NCBI GenBank assembly: GCA_902363675.1
Contig: CABJAV010000005.1
Span: forward strand, 1 to 64,000
Direction: 5' to 3'
Length of the DNA stretch: 64,000 nt
Origin: Lachnospiraceae bacterium
Lineage (GTDB): Bacteria; Bacillota; Clostridia; Lachnospirales; Lachnospiraceae
A program made the position numbers and the translations under genes. Below, piece by piece: positions 42,294 to 53,593 of this stretch; within the stretch, counting starts at the first letter, position 1; each line of letters begins with the position of its first letter. A model generated the notes under the pieces. It was not told the origin of the DNA. It saw nothing but the letters and a program-made list of their open reading frames with translations, and ran no database searches.

Positions 42294-43296
42294 TGTTCTT
42301 CCTGCCTGATCTTATGTTTTTTCGATTATTTTTGTTTATCTGCTTTTTCTCATAGTCGTCATATGCCTGTACGATCCTTTGTACCAATGGATGACGTACC
42401 ACATCTTTGCTTGTGAGTTCGCAAATTCCAATATCTTCTATATTTTTTAACACACGAAGTGCTACATCTAATCCCGATTTTGCTCCTGGTGCCAGATCCT
42501 TTTGAGTGGCATCTCCAGTTATGACCGCCTTTGAACCAAAACCAATTCGTGTTAAAAACATCTTCATTTGTGCCGGCGTCGTATTTTGTGCCTCATCAAG
42601 AATAATAAATGCGTTATCCAATGTACGTCCGCGCATATAGGCAAGCGGTGCTACTTCGATTAATCCCTTTTCCATATTTTTTTGAAAACTCTCCGCACCC
42701 ATAATCTGGTACAATGCATCATAAAGTGGCCGCAGATAAGGATCTACTTTACTCTGCAAATCACCTGGAAGAAATCCAAGCTTTTCTCCCGCTTCAATTG
42801 CCGGACGCGTAAGTATGATACGGCTTACTTCTTCATTCTTAAAAGCAGTGATTGCCATCGCCATTGCAAGATAAGTTTTTCCGGTTCCTGCCGGTCCCAT
42901 TCCAAAAACAACCATTTTCTTGCGGATATTATCCACATAGTCTTTCTGACCGATGGTTTTTGGTTTCACAGGCTTGCCATTTATTGTGTGGCAGATAATA
43001 TCTTTGTCAATTTCTACCATCTGGCTTCCCTTGTGCTCCTGAAGCAGTGCCAATGCATAATTTACATTCTGTTCGGCAATGACATTTCCTCTTTTTGAAA
43101 GCTCATACAGTTGATTAAAGACCTCTGCTGCTCCATTGGCTGCAGATTCATTTCCGATAATCTTTACCTGATCATCCCGAACGATCACAGTAACACCAAG
43201 TGTCCTCTCTATTTTTTTAATGTTGGCATCAAACTGACCAAATACATTGACCATATGCTCCGTTGGAATGCGGAGTGATACTTCATTCAGGCTCAT
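42283..43296 (-). CDS. phoH: PhoH family ATPase
   Basis: A 337-residue ATPase with Walker A GPAGTGKT (134-141) and Walker B FIILDEAQN, plus an N-terminal KH-like region. The family combines an ATPase with nucleic acid binding and usually lies next to ybeY, as here. Its start overlaps the yqfD stop by 4 bp. Confidence 0.92.
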   Translation of the reverse strand: MSLNEVSLRIPTEHMVNVFGQFDANIKKIERTLGVTVIVRDDQVKIIGNESAANGAAEVFNQLYELSKRGNVIAEQNVNYALALLQEHKGSQMVEIDKDIICHTINGKPVKPKTIGQKDYVDNIRKKMVVFGMGPAGTGKTYLAMAMAITAFKNEEVSRIILTRPAIEAGEKLGFLPGDLQSKVDPYLRPLYDALYQIMGAESFQKNMEKGLIEVAPLAYMRGRTLDNAFIILDEAQNTTPAQMKMFLTRIGFGSKAVITGDATQKDLAPGAKSGLDVALRVLKNIEDIGICELTSKDVVRHPLVQRIVQAYDDYEKKQINKNNRKNIRSGRKNNER

Positions 43297-44564
43297 TCAT
43301 TATTTCCTTCCCTCGACGTCTGTACTTCATCCTGCTTTTCTTCCGGCTCCTTTGAAATAGTTTTCATTTCTGTCGGAGCAGTTTTTGTAATGTCTTCGCA
43401 GGCTCTGATTTTTCCATAGACGTGATATTTTTTATCTATCTTTTCAATCATAACATTTTTGTCAATAATTGAAACCCCATTTTCTTCCAAATTATCAAGA
43501 AATTGATCTAAATTTTTGATTGCAATGTCTTTTGCCGCTTTCATGGATATAGTTTCCTTCTCTTTTTCCCGTTCATATTCCGTAATTTTACCAACATATA
43601 CCGGAAGATAAAAATTCTCCATTAAACACAGCTGTTGCATATCTTCTATAGATTCAGAGTCAGAAAATGCAGCATATAAATCTGGTGTAATCACTTGCCG
43701 ATTCAACATGCGAACACAGTATCTGGTATGTGTCCGCCCCGTAGATTTTGACAAAATCCTTGTCTGTGGAATCCAATCTTCGTAATCATAAGTAACTTTA
43801 CCAATTACATCTGCATCTGCATTCTGATAAAAATACTCTTTTACTTCACCGTTATCATCTAGGATCTCCTGTCTCGCACATACAAGAATATCCCCAGCTT
43901 TCACTTTGTCTTTGGCTTTTACCAACGGAACTCCGTTTCTTGTAATAATAGAAGAAACAACAGCATCCTGTTTTGCAACAAGGTCTGTATAGCCTGTTGT
44001 TTCTTCTGGTTCTATACGATCCGAAGCAATTTTTTCCTGCACACATACAACAAGCTTTGTTCCCTCTTCATATACACTTGCCCAGATGATTGGATCAAAA
44101 TCCTGTCGAAGCGACAACTCCATGGCATCGTTATCAATGCTTTCTTTTTGGGTTCCATAAGAAATATCGTGTTTTCTCAGATACGACAGTAATGTTTCTT
44201 CTCCGATGGATGTGTTCCCTATGATCTCAATTCTCCAAATTCTGGTAGAAAGTATCGTTGTAAAAACAAGCATAGCTGCTAAGATTGCAAAAAAGATTTT
44301 TCGTTTGCGATACCGAAACATCAGAAAAGGCATGCCTTTGCGCAGAATAATGCGCATCCGTACCTTTGTTTTCCGTAAAAACGGCCGCAAATTATATATG
44401 CTCCCCAGACTTATACAACAGCTGACATGCTCAGAATCAATACACGCAAGATTCCAAAAATCTATGCCGTGTTTACTGCATAAGTTCAAGAAACGTGTTA
44501 CATCTTTTCCATATAATTCGATTTTAAGCCATCCTTTTACGAACCGGTAAAACCATTGAATCAT
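43293..44564 (-). CDS. yqfD: Sporulation protein YqfD
   Basis: A 423-residue protein with one membrane segment (KIFFAILAAMLVFTTILSTRIW, about 88-109) and a large outside region (FDPIIWASVYEEGTKLVVCVQEK, VVSSIITRNGVPLVKAKDKVKAGD) typical of YqfD, a factor for mother-cell sporulation. It lies between yqfC and phoH as in Bacillus. It supports a spore-forming host. Confidence 0.9.
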   Translation of the reverse strand: MIQWFYRFVKGWLKIELYGKDVTRFLNLCSKHGIDFWNLACIDSEHVSCCISLGSIYNLRPFLRKTKVRMRIILRKGMPFLMFRYRKRKIFFAILAAMLVFTTILSTRIWRIEIIGNTSIGEETLLSYLRKHDISYGTQKESIDNDAMELSLRQDFDPIIWASVYEEGTKLVVCVQEKIASDRIEPEETTGYTDLVAKQDAVVSSIITRNGVPLVKAKDKVKAGDILVCARQEILDDNGEVKEYFYQNADADVIGKVTYDYEDWIPQTRILSKSTGRTHTRYCVRMLNRQVITPDLYAAFSDSESIEDMQQLCLMENFYLPVYVGKITEYEREKEKETISMKAAKDIAIKNLDQFLDNLEENGVSIIDKNVMIEKIDKKYHVYGKIRACEDITKTAPTEMKTISKEPEEKQDEVQTSREGNNE

Positions 44565-44857
44565 AGCAGGAACCGAACGCTTTCCATATAACCGGTAATT
44601 TCAAGAATATCCTGTGTAAAACGTGGAATCATCAATTCTCTTCCCGTAACCTCTATTCCATAAGAGCGGGAAGCAACAACGATTGTCTCATGACTGTATC
44701 GGATAATTCCGCGATGATTGGTAATGCAGAGCGTCCGGTTTCCTTCCATGGAAAGGAGCGGCATACCAAGAAACAGATCTTTTGGTAATTCAAGCTCTTC
44801 TACCATACGTTCAGTCTTCAGTTTTGGATGATTCGGATTCGATTTATGGCTTTTCAT
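44561..44857 (-). CDS. yqfC: YabP/YqfC-family sporulation protein
   Basis: A 98-residue beta-rich protein of the YabP/YqfC family (GMPLLSMEGNRTLCITNHRGIIRYSHETIVV), linked to spore coat and forespore envelope assembly. It heads the yqfC-yqfD-phoH-HD-ybeY run and overlaps yqfD by 4 bp. Confidence 0.88.
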   Translation of the reverse strand: MKSHKSNPNHPKLKTERMVEELELPKDLFLGMPLLSMEGNRTLCITNHRGIIRYSHETIVVASRSYGIEVTGRELMIPRFTQDILEITGYMESVRFLL

Positions 44858-44897
44858 ACTTAACTATATGAAAAAACAGTCTGTCTTATGCGCGCCC

Positions 44898-45377
44898 TTA
44901 TTTATGATAAGGTTCGTGATTCATAATACGGTATGACCGGTAAATCTGCTCTAATAAAATTACCCTCATCAATTGATGTGGAAATGTCATTCTGGAAAAG
45001 CTCAGATGAAAATCGGCTCTCTCTAGCACTTCATCGGAAAGGCCAAGGGAACCGCCGATCACGAAATAGATATGACTGGTTCCAAGGACTCCAAGTTTTT
45101 CAATCTTCTTTGAGAGTTCCACCGAATCAAACATTTTTCCATCGATAGCCAGGGCTATCACATAACCATCCTCCCGAATCGATTTTAAAATGCGTTCCCC
45201 TTCTTTTTGTTTTACAATCGCAATCTCATTTTCCGTTGCCTGCTCCTTTGTTTTTTCGTCGGCAACTTCTATGATGTTCAGGTTACAATAACGGCTCAGA
45301 CGTTTTGCATATTCCGCAATTGCCTGCGTATAAAATTTTTCTTTTATTTTTCCTACACATACTATACTGATTCTCAT
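44898..45377 (-). CDS. rlmH: 23S rRNA pseudouridine-1915 N3-methyltransferase RlmH
   Basis: A 159-residue SPOUT methyltransferase with the trefoil-knot SAM-binding segment ([18 protein letters not shown]) and the C-terminal [26 protein letters not shown] end (positions about 134-159) that is nearly invariant. It has its own promoter at 45384-45413. Confidence 0.95.
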   Translation of the reverse strand: MRISIVCVGKIKEKFYTQAIAEYAKRLSRYCNLNIIEVADEKTKEQATENEIAIVKQKEGERILKSIREDGYVIALAIDGKMFDSVELSKKIEKLGVLGTSHIYFVIGGSLGLSDEVLERADFHLSFSRMTFPHQLMRVILLEQIYRSYRIMNHEPYHK

Positions 45378-45383
45378 TTTATT

Positions 45384-45413
45384 ATTTTACTATATATCAG
45401 TCTTCTTTGACAA
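45384..45413 (-). promoter_or_regulatory. Promoter of rlmH
   Basis: TTGTCA (45413-45408) and TAAAAT (45389-45384), 18-bp spacer, minus strand. It sits just before the gene, so the leader would be very short. Confidence 0.55.
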
Positions 45414-45463
45414 GTTTTTACAAAATTTAAACATATGGTATGTAATTTTTCACACTAAGATGG

Positions 45464-45469
45464 TATAAT
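45464..45469 (+). promoter_or_regulatory. Extended -10 promoter of xpt
   Basis: TGGTATAAT at 45461-45469 is an extended -10 element; no good -35 is visible upstream. I see no purine riboswitch in the short leader to the TTG at 45521. Confidence 0.6.
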
Positions 45470-45520
45470 AACAAAAAAGCAGACATGCTACATACTATTT
45501 ATTTTGCGAGGTAAGGAATC

Positions 45521-46096
45521 TTGAAAGAATTACAGGAAAGAATCAAAAAAGATGGCAACGCAATCAACGAAGACATCTTAAAAGTAGACAGTTTTATTAA
45601 TCATCAGGTAGACCCTGAACTGATGGCACATATTGGAGAAGAATTCGCTAATCATTTTAAGGATTGTGGTATTACCAAGATTGCAACGATTGAAAGTTCC
45701 GGTATTGCTCCTGCACTAATGACCGCACAGTGTATGGGACTTCCACTCATTATTTTAAAAAAACAACCATCCAAGGTATTAAATGACCATCTGTTTCAGA
45801 CAGAAGTTACATCTTTTACCAAAGGAACCAGTTATGAGCTGACACTTTCATCTAAATTTATTTCAGAAAATGATCATGTACTGATCATTGATGACTTCCT
45901 TGCGAACGGAGAGGCAGCAACAGGTGCAATTCGCCTTCTTCGCAAAGCACATGCTACAATTGGGGGAATCGGAATTCTCATTGAAAAATCATTTCAGCCG
46001 GGACATGAGAAACTTGTTTCTCAGGGATTTGATGTATATTCGCTTGCACGAATCAGTCATCTTGCTGCAAATGAAATTGAGTTCATCGATGAATAA
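45521..46096 (+). CDS. xpt: Xanthine phosphoribosyltransferase
   Basis: A 191-residue purine salvage enzyme that makes XMP from xanthine and PRPP. The PRPP-binding loop is [14 protein letters not shown] (about 120-133), and the N-terminal half ([26 protein letters not shown]) matches Xpt rather than other PRTases. It starts with TTG at 45521 behind GAGGTAAGGAATC. It is an isolated plus-strand gene with its own promoter and terminator. Confidence 0.93.
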   Translation: MKELQERIKKDGNAINEDILKVDSFINHQVDPELMAHIGEEFANHFKDCGITKIATIESSGIAPALMTAQCMGLPLIILKKQPSKVLNDHLFQTEVTSFTKGTSYELTLSSKFISENDHVLIIDDFLANGEAATGAIRLLRKAHATIGGIGILIEKSFQPGHEKLVSQGFDVYSLARISHLAANEIEFIDE

Positions 46097-46098
46097 CG

Positions 46099-46132
46099 AA
46101 AAAAGAACCGACAAATTTGTCGGTTCTTTTTT
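46099..46132. terminator. Bidirectional terminator between xpt and the zinc-ribbon gene
   Basis: A long palindrome (aaaaaagaaccgaca... with ...tgtcggttctttttt) gives T runs on both strands and serves both convergent genes. Confidence 0.9.
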
Positions 46133-46140
46133 ATCTCTAT

Positions 46141-47349
46141 TTACTGCTCATCCGATACATCATCCACATCTTCATTCTCATAATCTTCTGCGTAATAAAT
46201 AAAATTACCACGGTATATTTCCGAAGATAAAAGTGTTTTATTGTCAATAATAATCACCGATAAGACATTATTTCCTTCTGGAATTGTAAGTGGACCTGAA
46301 TAACGGCTGCTTGCAGAAGTGGGTGTCGATCCATCCCATGTATAATATGCACTGCAACCATCCGGAACGGTAACCGAAACGGTTGTCTCCACTCCGAAAT
46401 CCCCTCCATCTGGTGTAACGATTGGAATATCCGGTGCCGGAATTTTAATCTGATACTGATTTGTTATCACATCGCTGTAAATATTTTTCTCATTCATACA
46501 TACCGCTTTGATCATATATGTGTGATTATTTTCATCAAGTGCAATTGGATTCGTGTACATAAGCCCCTTTTCCGTTGGATCTGAGCCATCCATTGTATAA
46601 AAGACAGAATCTCCTGCATCCGATGATAATACAAGTGTCTGCTCACCATCATACACACCAGGTTCAATACTAAACTTTGGTTCTTGTACCTGATAGTCTG
46701 TAAACAGATCCGCAAGACTAGAATCCACTGCATCAGATAATTCTATGATTGCATCATAATTTTTCTGCTTTTCATAGATTGCAATCAGTCCTTTACAGGC
46801 ATCTCTGTTCGCTGAATCGATTTTTAGAACTTCCTGATACAGCACCAACGCCGCATCATCATTTTTTTGTTTTTCATAAATTTCAGCAAGGACCAGTCGG
46901 ACTTCTATATTATTCTTGTCAAGTGATAATGCATTTTCGTAATAGGTAATTGCATCATCCATATTTCCCTTTTTGTAAGCTTCCTCCGCCAGACTTACCT
47001 GATAATCAAATGAATTTGCGTGATTTTTCTGAATTCCAACGCCTACCAGTACAAGTACAAGAATCAAAACACAGATTATAGCAATAACTCCGCCGATAAT
47101 CATCATCTGTTTCTTTTTCTGTTTAGGATTCTTTCCATTATCAGAATTTTTTGCAGATGATATGCCAGAAGCCGGATTTCTCCCGGTACTGGTTGATGTA
47201 GGCTTTTTTGGGTTTTCCTGTGCAAGTACTTCTTTCAGGTAATCATCGTCATACACATTATAGTCTGGTACAATCTGTACAGCTTTTCCGCATGCCGGAC
47301 AAAAAAGTTCGCCTTCCGCAAGCTCTTTACCACAATAAATACATTTCAT
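46141..47349 (-). CDS. Zinc-ribbon, TPR and chitobiase C-terminal-like membrane protein
   Basis: A 402-residue protein with a mosaic build: zinc ribbon with C3, C6, C17 and C20; one membrane segment at about 85-105 (MMIIGGVIAIICVLILVLVL); two or three TPR units (about 115-205); and two CHB_HEX_C-like beta domains (about 220-300 and 310-390: VFYTMDGSDPT, AYYTWDGSTPT). The topology puts TPRs and beta domains outside. No enzyme motif is present, so a binding or scaffolding role at the envelope is likely. Confidence 0.85.
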   Translation of the reverse strand: MKCIYCGKELAEGELFCPACGKAVQIVPDYNVYDDDYLKEVLAQENPKKPTSTSTGRNPASGISSAKNSDNGKNPKQKKKQMMIIGGVIAIICVLILVLVLVGVGIQKNHANSFDYQVSLAEEAYKKGNMDDAITYYENALSLDKNNIEVRLVLAEIYEKQKNDDAALVLYQEVLKIDSANRDACKGLIAIYEKQKNYDAIIELSDAVDSSLADLFTDYQVQEPKFSIEPGVYDGEQTLVLSSDAGDSVFYTMDGSDPTEKGLMYTNPIALDENNHTYMIKAVCMNEKNIYSDVITNQYQIKIPAPDIPIVTPDGGDFGVETTVSVTVPDGCSAYYTWDGSTPTSASSRYSGPLTIPEGNNVLSVIIIDNKTLLSSEIYRGNFIYYAEDYENEDVDDVSDEQ

Positions 47350-47364
47350 AAATATCCCCTTATT

Positions 47365-48210
47365 TTATGAATATAATTTCATTGCCTCTACACAGTTATG
47401 CATCAGCATTGCAATTGTCATAGGTCCAACACCGCCTGGAACCGGTGTAATGTATGATGCTTTTGGTTCTACCTCATCGTATTTCACATCACCACAAAGC
47501 TTGTTGTTTTCATCACGGTGAATTCCCACATCAATAACGACTGCGCCATCTTTTACATAATCTGCACCAATAAACTGTGGTTTTCCAATTGCAACAATTA
47601 AAATGTCTGCCTCACGACAGATTTCTTTAATATTTTTTGTTCTGGAATGACAGATAGTAACGGTTGCATTCTCGCGCAACATAAGCAGAGACATTGGTTT
47701 TCCTACAATGTTACTGCGTCCTATCACAACACAATGTTTTCCTTCTATCTCAATATTGCTGCGTTTTAACAACTGAATAATTCCTGCCGGTGTACAGGAA
47801 ACAAAACCCTGCTCTCCAATCACGAGTGCTCCCACGTTCTGTGGATGGAATCCATCCACATCCTTCTTCGGTGAAATTGCCTTAATTACCTTGTCTTCAT
47901 CGATATGTTTTGGTAAAGGAAGCTGACACAAAATTCCATGAACCTGTGTATCTGCATTCAGCTTTTCAATCAAAGACAATAATTCTTCTTCGGTTGTCTC
48001 CTCCGGCAGTTCATAAGCTAATGATTCAATGCCAATATAAGCACATGCCTTCTTTTTGTTTCCTACATATACGGAAGAAGCAGGATCATTTCCTACCTGA
48101 ATCACCGCCAGACAACATTTGCGTCCCTGACTGGCAAGTTCTGCCACTTCCTGCTTTAATTCTTCTTTAATATCCTTAGAAATCTGTTTCCCATCAATTA
48201 TTTTTGCCAT
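47365..48210 (-). CDS. folD: Methylenetetrahydrofolate dehydrogenase/cyclohydrolase
   Basis: A 281-residue bifunctional enzyme linking 5,10-methylene-, methenyl- and 10-formyl-tetrahydrofolate. Family blocks: [14 protein letters not shown] (with catalytic Lys), [14 protein letters not shown], and the NADP site [14 protein letters not shown]. The start at 48210 is chosen for its ribosome site; a frame to 48258 overlaps fhs. It lies 16 bp after fhs, forming a one-carbon operon. Confidence 0.95.
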   Translation of the reverse strand: MAKIIDGKQISKDIKEELKQEVAELASQGRKCCLAVIQVGNDPASSVYVGNKKKACAYIGIESLAYELPEETTEEELLSLIEKLNADTQVHGILCQLPLPKHIDEDKVIKAISPKKDVDGFHPQNVGALVIGEQGFVSCTPAGIIQLLKRSNIEIEGKHCVVIGRSNIVGKPMSLLMLRENATVTICHSRTKNIKEICREADILIVAIGKPQFIGADYVKDGAVVIDVGIHRDENNKLCGDVKYDEVEPKASYITPVPGGVGPMTIAMLMHNCVEAMKLYS

Positions 48211-48226
48211 GTTTCTTATTCTCTCC

Positions 48227-49897
48227 TTAGAAAAGTCCTGTGATGACACCGTCATCATTCACATCAATCTGATATGCTGCCGGCTTTTTCGGAAGTCCCG
48301 GCATAGTCATGATTGCTCCATTGATGGCTACAACAAAGCCCGCTCCTGCAGAAACATATACTTCGCGGACATTGATCTTAAATCCGGTTGGACGGCCAAG
48401 TTTCTTTGCATCATCAGAAAGTGAATACTGTGTCTTTGCCATGCATACCGGAAATTTGTCCATTCCAAGATCTGTGATTCTCTTTAGCTCCCGTTCTGCA
48501 GCAGGTGCATATGTAACGCCATCCGCACCATAGATTTCTTTTGCAACTTTTTCAATCTTTTCTTTTAACGATAAGTCATCTTCATATAAAGGCTTAAAGC
48601 TGCTTTTCTTTGTCTCTAATGTTTCTAACACTTTGTTTGCAAGTGCGACACCGCCTTCGCCACCTTTTTCCCATACTTCGGCAAGGGCAAATTCACAATC
48701 TCTGTCTTTACAGAATTTCTCGATGAATGCAGTCTCTTCTTCCGTATCTGTAATAAAGGAATTCAATGTAACTACAACCGGAACTCCAAATTTCTGAAGG
48801 TTCTCAATATGTTTCTCCAGGTTTACAATACCTTTCTTTAAAGCCTCCAGATTCGGAGCAGAAAGTTCATCCTTTGGTACTCCACCATTGTATTTTAACG
48901 CACGGATTGTTGCCACAAGTACAACAGCATCCGGTTTAAGTCCAGCTTTACGACACTTGATATCAAAGAATTTTTCAGCACCAAGGTCAGCACCAAATCC
49001 AGCTTCTGTGATGACATAATCTGCAAGTTTTAAGGCAGTACAGGTTGCACGTACACTGTTACATCCGTGCGCAATATTTGCAAACGGTCCGCCATGAACA
49101 AATGCCGGTGTGTGCTCCAATGTCTGGATCAAATTCGGCTTTAATGCATCTTTCAGTAAAGCGGCCATTGATCCGGTTGCCTGTAAATCATCTGCTGTCA
49201 CTGGTTTTCCATCAAATGTATAGGCAACGATAATTCTGCCAAGGCGACGTTTTAAATCATTCATATCTACTGCAAGACATAAAATAGCCATTATCTCAGA
49301 AGCTACTGTAATTACAAAATGATCTTCACGTACCATTCCATCCATTTTACTTCCTAAACCAACAACTACATTACGTAAGACACGATCGTTCATATCAAGA
49401 CAGCGTTTCCATACAATCTGTCTTGGATCAATGCCAAGTTCATTTCCCTGTTGGATATGATTGTCCAAAAGTGCAGCAAGTAAGTTATTTGCTGATGTAA
49501 TTGCATGAAAATCTCCAGTAAAATGGAGATTCAGATCTTCCATCGGTACGACCTGGGAATATCCACCACCGGCTGCTCCGCCTTTGATACCAAAGCATGG
49601 TCCCAAAGATGGCTCACGCAAGGCGATGATTGCTTTCTTTCCAAGTTTACCAAATGCCTGTCCGAGACCAACCGTAATGGTTGTCTTTCCCTCTCCTGCC
49701 GGCGTTGGGTTGATTGCAGTGACAAGAATCAATTTTCCATCCGGATTATTCTTGCTTTGCTCAATTAATTCATCAGAAATCTTGGCTTTGTATTTTCCAT
49801 ATAATTCAATATCATCCTCCGTAATGCCAATAGATGCTGCTACCTCTTTGATTGGCTGCATAGTTGCTTCCTGCGCAATTTGAATATCACTTTTCAT
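48227..49897 (-). CDS. fhs: Formate-tetrahydrofolate ligase
   Basis: A 556-residue enzyme that forms 10-formyl-THF from formate, ATP and THF. It has the ATP loop [10 protein letters not shown] (about 64-73) and the [23 protein letters not shown] family block. With FolD it forms the formate-entry branch of C1 metabolism used in purine synthesis and, in acetogens, the methyl branch of the Wood-Ljungdahl pathway. Start behind AAGGAGG. Confidence 0.96.
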   Translation of the reverse strand: MKSDIQIAQEATMQPIKEVAASIGITEDDIELYGKYKAKISDELIEQSKNNPDGKLILVTAINPTPAGEGKTTITVGLGQAFGKLGKKAIIALREPSLGPCFGIKGGAAGGGYSQVVPMEDLNLHFTGDFHAITSANNLLAALLDNHIQQGNELGIDPRQIVWKRCLDMNDRVLRNVVVGLGSKMDGMVREDHFVITVASEIMAILCLAVDMNDLKRRLGRIIVAYTFDGKPVTADDLQATGSMAALLKDALKPNLIQTLEHTPAFVHGGPFANIAHGCNSVRATCTALKLADYVITEAGFGADLGAEKFFDIKCRKAGLKPDAVVLVATIRALKYNGGVPKDELSAPNLEALKKGIVNLEKHIENLQKFGVPVVVTLNSFITDTEEETAFIEKFCKDRDCEFALAEVWEKGGEGGVALANKVLETLETKKSSFKPLYEDDLSLKEKIEKVAKEIYGADGVTYAPAAERELKRITDLGMDKFPVCMAKTQYSLSDDAKKLGRPTGFKINVREVYVSAGAGFVVAINGAIMTMPGLPKKPAAYQIDVNDDGVITGLF

Positions 49898-49920
49898 AAT
49901 TTTCCTCCTTAATCTTGAAC

Positions 49921-49960
49921 GTCAGCCCATGCAAAATTTGCTTTCAGCAAATGAGCTGAC
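49921..49960. other. Structured leader upstream of fhs
   Basis: Outer arms gtcagc/gctgac enclose an inner 7-bp hairpin atttgct-ttc-agcaaat. It lies about 25-65 nt before the fhs start and does not resemble the THF riboswitch consensus. It could be an attenuator or only an mRNA hairpin. Confidence 0.45.
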
Positions 49961-50077
49961 ACTATCTGCCTAAGCATCCGTTTATATGTATTCTGACATA
50001 AGCAAAATAAATACCTGTCAATTTTTCCGCCAAAAGCTGGCGCAATCTATATCCCACAGAGTATATCATACCCAATG

Positions 50078-52690
50078 TTATGGATTCTCGTCAATATATG
50101 TTTCATATTCTTCTTTCGTCATCAGCACCTTTCGAGGTTTTGTACCCTCTTCCGGTCCGACAATTCCGGCCTCTTCAAGCTGATCCATAATACGGGCCGC
50201 ACGGTTAAAACCGACCTTTAAATATCTTTGCAGCATACCGATTGATGCCTTTTCTTTATCGACAATAATTTTTGCAGCCTCAGAAAAATAAGAATCTTTT
50301 CCATCATCTGCCCCATCATTATCGGAAATTGCAATACTTCCATTGCTTCCGGAAGACTGCAGGTCTTCCATCTTTTTCTGCACATGGTCACTGTACTGTG
50401 CCGGAGCATTATTTTGTGTGATAAATTCAACAACAGCCGAAACCTCTTCATCGGAAACAAAAGCGCCCTGTACACGCACCGGTTTTGGCGATCCCTGCGG
50501 ATCGAACAGCATATCTCCTTTTCCAAGAAGTTTCTCTGCACCATTCATATCAAGAATCGTACGAGAATCTACACCGGAAGTAACTGCAAATGCAATACGG
50601 CTTGGCATATTTGCCTTGATCAGACCAGTAATAACATTTACGGACGGACGCTGTGTCGCAATCACAAGATGGATACCCGCAGCTCGTGCCAGCTGTGCCA
50701 GACGACAAATTGCCTGTTCCACATCGTTTGAGGCAACCATCATCAAATCTGCAAGTTCGTCCACAATAATGACGATCTGAGGCATCTTCTGTGGACGTTC
50801 CTGACCTTCCGGCACTTCGATGGAATCCACTTTTGCATTATATCCATTAATTTCACGCACATTCGCTTCTGCAAATTTTTCGTAGCGTTCCGTCATTTCT
50901 GCAACAGCCCAGTTTAAAGCGCCTGCCGCTTTCTTCGGATCTGTGACAACGGGAATCATCAAATGCGGAATTCCATTATATACGCTTAATTCCACCACTT
51001 TCGGGTCAATCATCAAAAGTTTCACTTCATTCGGGTCCGCTTTGTAAAGAATGCTCATGATAATCGTATTGATACATACGGATTTACCGGATCCAGTTGC
51101 TCCCGCGATCAGAAGATGCGGCATCTTTGCAATATCCGCAACTTTCGTTTTACCAGAAATATCTTTACCGACCGCAAAACTGATTTTTGACTTTGACTCT
51201 TTAAATTCTTTGGAATCAATAAGATCACGGAATGCCACCATGACGTTTTCCTTATTCGGTACTTCAATTCCGACTGCCGCTTTTCCAGGAATAGGTGCTT
51301 CAATTCGAATATCCGCTGCTGCAAGATTTAACTTGATATCATCTGCAAGTCCAACAATTTTACTGACTTTTACCCCCATCTCCGGCTGGATTTCATATCG
51401 TGTAACTGCCGGACCACAACTGATGTTTGTAACAGTTACATTGACTCCGAATGTTTTCAATGTCTGTTGCAGCTTGTTTGCCGTCTCTCGAAGTTGACTT
51501 TCTGTATTTGCAGATTTTTTACCGGATCCTGCTTTCAAAAGATCAATCGGCGGATATTCATATTTGTGCTCTAATGGCTGCATCTGTTCCATTTCCTGTA
51601 CAACGCCAGCAATTCCGTCAGCGACTTCTGCCTCGGATGGTTTCACTTTTTTCTTTGCTGTTTTCACAGTCGATGGTTCCTGCTCCGGTACCGTAGTTTC
51701 TACCTTTTGCTTTTCAGGAACAGTGGAAACTTCTTCTTTTGCCAAAGGAACATCATCCTCCACAAAATCTCCAGAGATCACCGGTTCCGCAGGTGGAAAA
51801 ATCTCTCCTGCAAAAACAGGTTCCACCTTTGAAACATCACTGGCAACGGTCTCCTGTGAATCCGCAGAAAGAGCAATCTTATCTGATTTTTTAACCTTTG
51901 GCAAATCCTGGGTATCTGTGATTTCGCCTAACTCATCCGACTTTTTGTTTTTGGATTTTTTCCCTTCAATTTTGGTATCAATCGAAACACCGGAAACTTT
52001 ATGGTCCATACGCCGCTTCTGACGTTCCTGGGCTTTATATTCACGGTATTCCTTATAGCGTTCATTATTTTCCTTCGCGGATTCGTATACTTTTTGTCCA
52101 CCTTTTTGCATACCCTTCAATGCAGATTTTTCGGTGATAAGTACCAGACATACAATAAGCACAATAATATCTATAATGTAGGAACCGATAAAACCAAATG
52201 CTTTCACTAAATAAAAAGCAAGAAAGCCTCCAACGATTCCACCGCCATTCTTTCGATCTGCGCAGTAAGTAAACGCCTGTATCGGATCTAATACTTCACC
52301 ACTGCTGATTGCCAGAGACATAAACATGCACATAAATAATGCAAAGATACTTCCTGCCAACAGCTTAACAGATGCATGAAAATTACCTTTATTAGAAACA
52401 GCAAAAAAGCTTCCTACCAGCAATAAAACAGGTAATACATATGCCATAAGTCCGAAGAGTCCAAACAGAATATGGCTGACTCCGCGACCTACCACACCTC
52501 CAAACCCCATATTACTGATAAAAAGAAGCAACGATACTGCGACAATGATCCAGAGAATTACTTCTGTGCGAAAAGCTTCCGTCTTTTCTATCTCCGCCAT
52601 GCGTTCTTTTTTTGTTTGTCGTTTCCTACTATTTGAATTACTTTTATTCCGATTTCTATTATTTGATGTTTTACGGTTCCCCGTAGTCAT
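50078..52690 (-). CDS. ftsK: FtsK/SpoIIIE DNA translocase
   Basis: An 870-residue septal DNA pump. N-terminal basic tail, four membrane segments (about 47-185), a Glu/Lys/Val-rich linker (about 225-375), the RecA-like motor with Walker [10 protein letters not shown] and Walker [11 protein letters not shown], and a C-terminal gamma winged helix ([31 protein letters not shown]) that reads orienting sequences. It moves chromosomal DNA at division or sporulation and may activate Xer recombination. Confidence 0.95.
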   Translation of the reverse strand: MTTGNRKTSNNRNRNKSNSNSRKRQTKKERMAEIEKTEAFRTEVILWIIVAVSLLLFISNMGFGGVVGRGVSHILFGLFGLMAYVLPVLLLVGSFFAVSNKGNFHASVKLLAGSIFALFMCMFMSLAISSGEVLDPIQAFTYCADRKNGGGIVGGFLAFYLVKAFGFIGSYIIDIIVLIVCLVLITEKSALKGMQKGGQKVYESAKENNERYKEYREYKAQERQKRRMDHKVSGVSIDTKIEGKKSKNKKSDELGEITDTQDLPKVKKSDKIALSADSQETVASDVSKVEPVFAGEIFPPAEPVISGDFVEDDVPLAKEEVSTVPEKQKVETTVPEQEPSTVKTAKKKVKPSEAEVADGIAGVVQEMEQMQPLEHKYEYPPIDLLKAGSGKKSANTESQLRETANKLQQTLKTFGVNVTVTNISCGPAVTRYEIQPEMGVKVSKIVGLADDIKLNLAAADIRIEAPIPGKAAVGIEVPNKENVMVAFRDLIDSKEFKESKSKISFAVGKDISGKTKVADIAKMPHLLIAGATGSGKSVCINTIIMSILYKADPNEVKLLMIDPKVVELSVYNGIPHLMIPVVTDPKKAAGALNWAVAEMTERYEKFAEANVREINGYNAKVDSIEVPEGQERPQKMPQIVIIVDELADLMMVASNDVEQAICRLAQLARAAGIHLVIATQRPSVNVITGLIKANMPSRIAFAVTSGVDSRTILDMNGAEKLLGKGDMLFDPQGSPKPVRVQGAFVSDEEVSAVVEFITQNNAPAQYSDHVQKKMEDLQSSGSNGSIAISDNDGADDGKDSYFSEAAKIIVDKEKASIGMLQRYLKVGFNRAARIMDQLEEAGIVGPEEGTKPRKVLMTKEEYETYIDENP

Positions 52691-52723
52691 GAAAAAACAC
52701 TCCTTACGCTAACAGTAAAATTT

Positions 52724-52752
52724 ATTGTAGCATATTTTCAATAGAATGTCAT
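52724..52752 (-). promoter_or_regulatory. Promoter of ftsK
   Basis: ATGACA (52752-52747) and TACAAT (52729-52724) with a 17-bp spacer, minus strand. Confidence 0.6.
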
Positions 52753-52774
52753 CCACTGCTTCGAAAATCTGTTC

Positions 52775-53464
52775 CTATTTCTTTTTGTCTATGAGCTGAT
52801 ACAATTTAGTAAAAGCATCGGAAATTCCACCCACAGCATCAATAATTCCAAGATCCACTGCCTGCTTTCCGACCAAAATCGTTCCAAGATCTTTCGTCAG
52901 CATCTGTGTGTTCATCATCATTTTTTCAACCTGCTGCGGCGTTACCGTACAATGTGATGTGATAAATCCAATAATGCGATCCTGCATTTGCTGAAAATAG
53001 TCATATGTCTGTCTTGCCCCAATGACGGTCCCACTCATCCGCACCGGATGAATCACCATGGTGCCACTTGGAACAATCAGCGAATAATCTGTACATACAG
53101 CCAGCGGCACCCCGATTGAATGGCTTCCGCCTAAGACAAGAGATACCGTCGGTTTGCTCATTGAAGCAATCATTTCTGCGATGGCAAGACCACTTTCCAC
53201 ATCTCCCCCCATAGTATTCAACAGAAGAAGCACTCCGTCAATATTGTTATCATCTTCAATCGTTGCAAGTTTCGGAAGAACATGCTCATACTTGGTCGTT
53301 TTTGATGTGGATGGAAGACAATCATGTCCTTCAATTTCCCCGATGATTGACAACAGATAAATGACATGATCTTTTCGTTTCTCACCAAGTATTGCTTCTC
53401 CCATTTCTATAATCTGTTCATTTTTCTTTTCCTGTTCCTGCGTTGTTTCCTTCTCGTTACTCAA
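52775..53464 (-). CDS. ClpP-like serine protease (TepA/YmfB type)
   Basis: A 229-residue ClpP-fold protein with the nucleophile in GGSHSIG (S116) and the His in TMVIHPVRM (H139). The usual ClpP N-terminus is replaced by a charged Glu/Lys extension. This matches the TepA/YmfB branch near ftsK in Firmicutes. TTG at 53464 is the likely start because GGAAGGAG lies just upstream; the ATG at 53497 has no site. Confidence 0.85.
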   Translation of the reverse strand: MSNEKETTQEQEKKNEQIIEMGEAILGEKRKDHVIYLLSIIGEIEGHDCLPSTSKTTKYEHVLPKLATIEDDNNIDGVLLLLNTMGGDVESGLAIAEMIASMSKPTVSLVLGGSHSIGVPLAVCTDYSLIVPSGTMVIHPVRMSGTVIGARQTYDYFQQMQDRIIGFITSHCTVTPQQVEKMMMNTQMLTKDLGTILVGKQAVDLGIIDAVGGISDAFTKLYQLIDKKK

Positions 53465-53539
53465 TTTTTTCTCCTTCCGATGCAACATATGTTTCAATTC
53501 TTACATCCATAAACTTTGTCACCAATGTTGCTTTATAAT

Positions 53540-53571
53540 AAAAAAGAATGGGTACATAATACCCATTCTTT
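53540..53571 (-). terminator. Terminator upstream of the ClpP-like gene (after glgA)
   Basis: An 11-bp perfect stem aaagaatgggt/acccattcttt (53543-53553 with 53561-53571) followed on the minus strand by TTTTTTATTA. It lies just beyond the glgA stop at 53594 and ends glgA transcription. Confidence 0.85.
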
Positions 53572-53593
53572 ATCATGTGAAAAAATAGTTAAT

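Noticed and set aside
45421..45520. Purine riboswitch before xpt
   Set aside because: The leader is only about 45 nt and lacks the conserved loop motifs.
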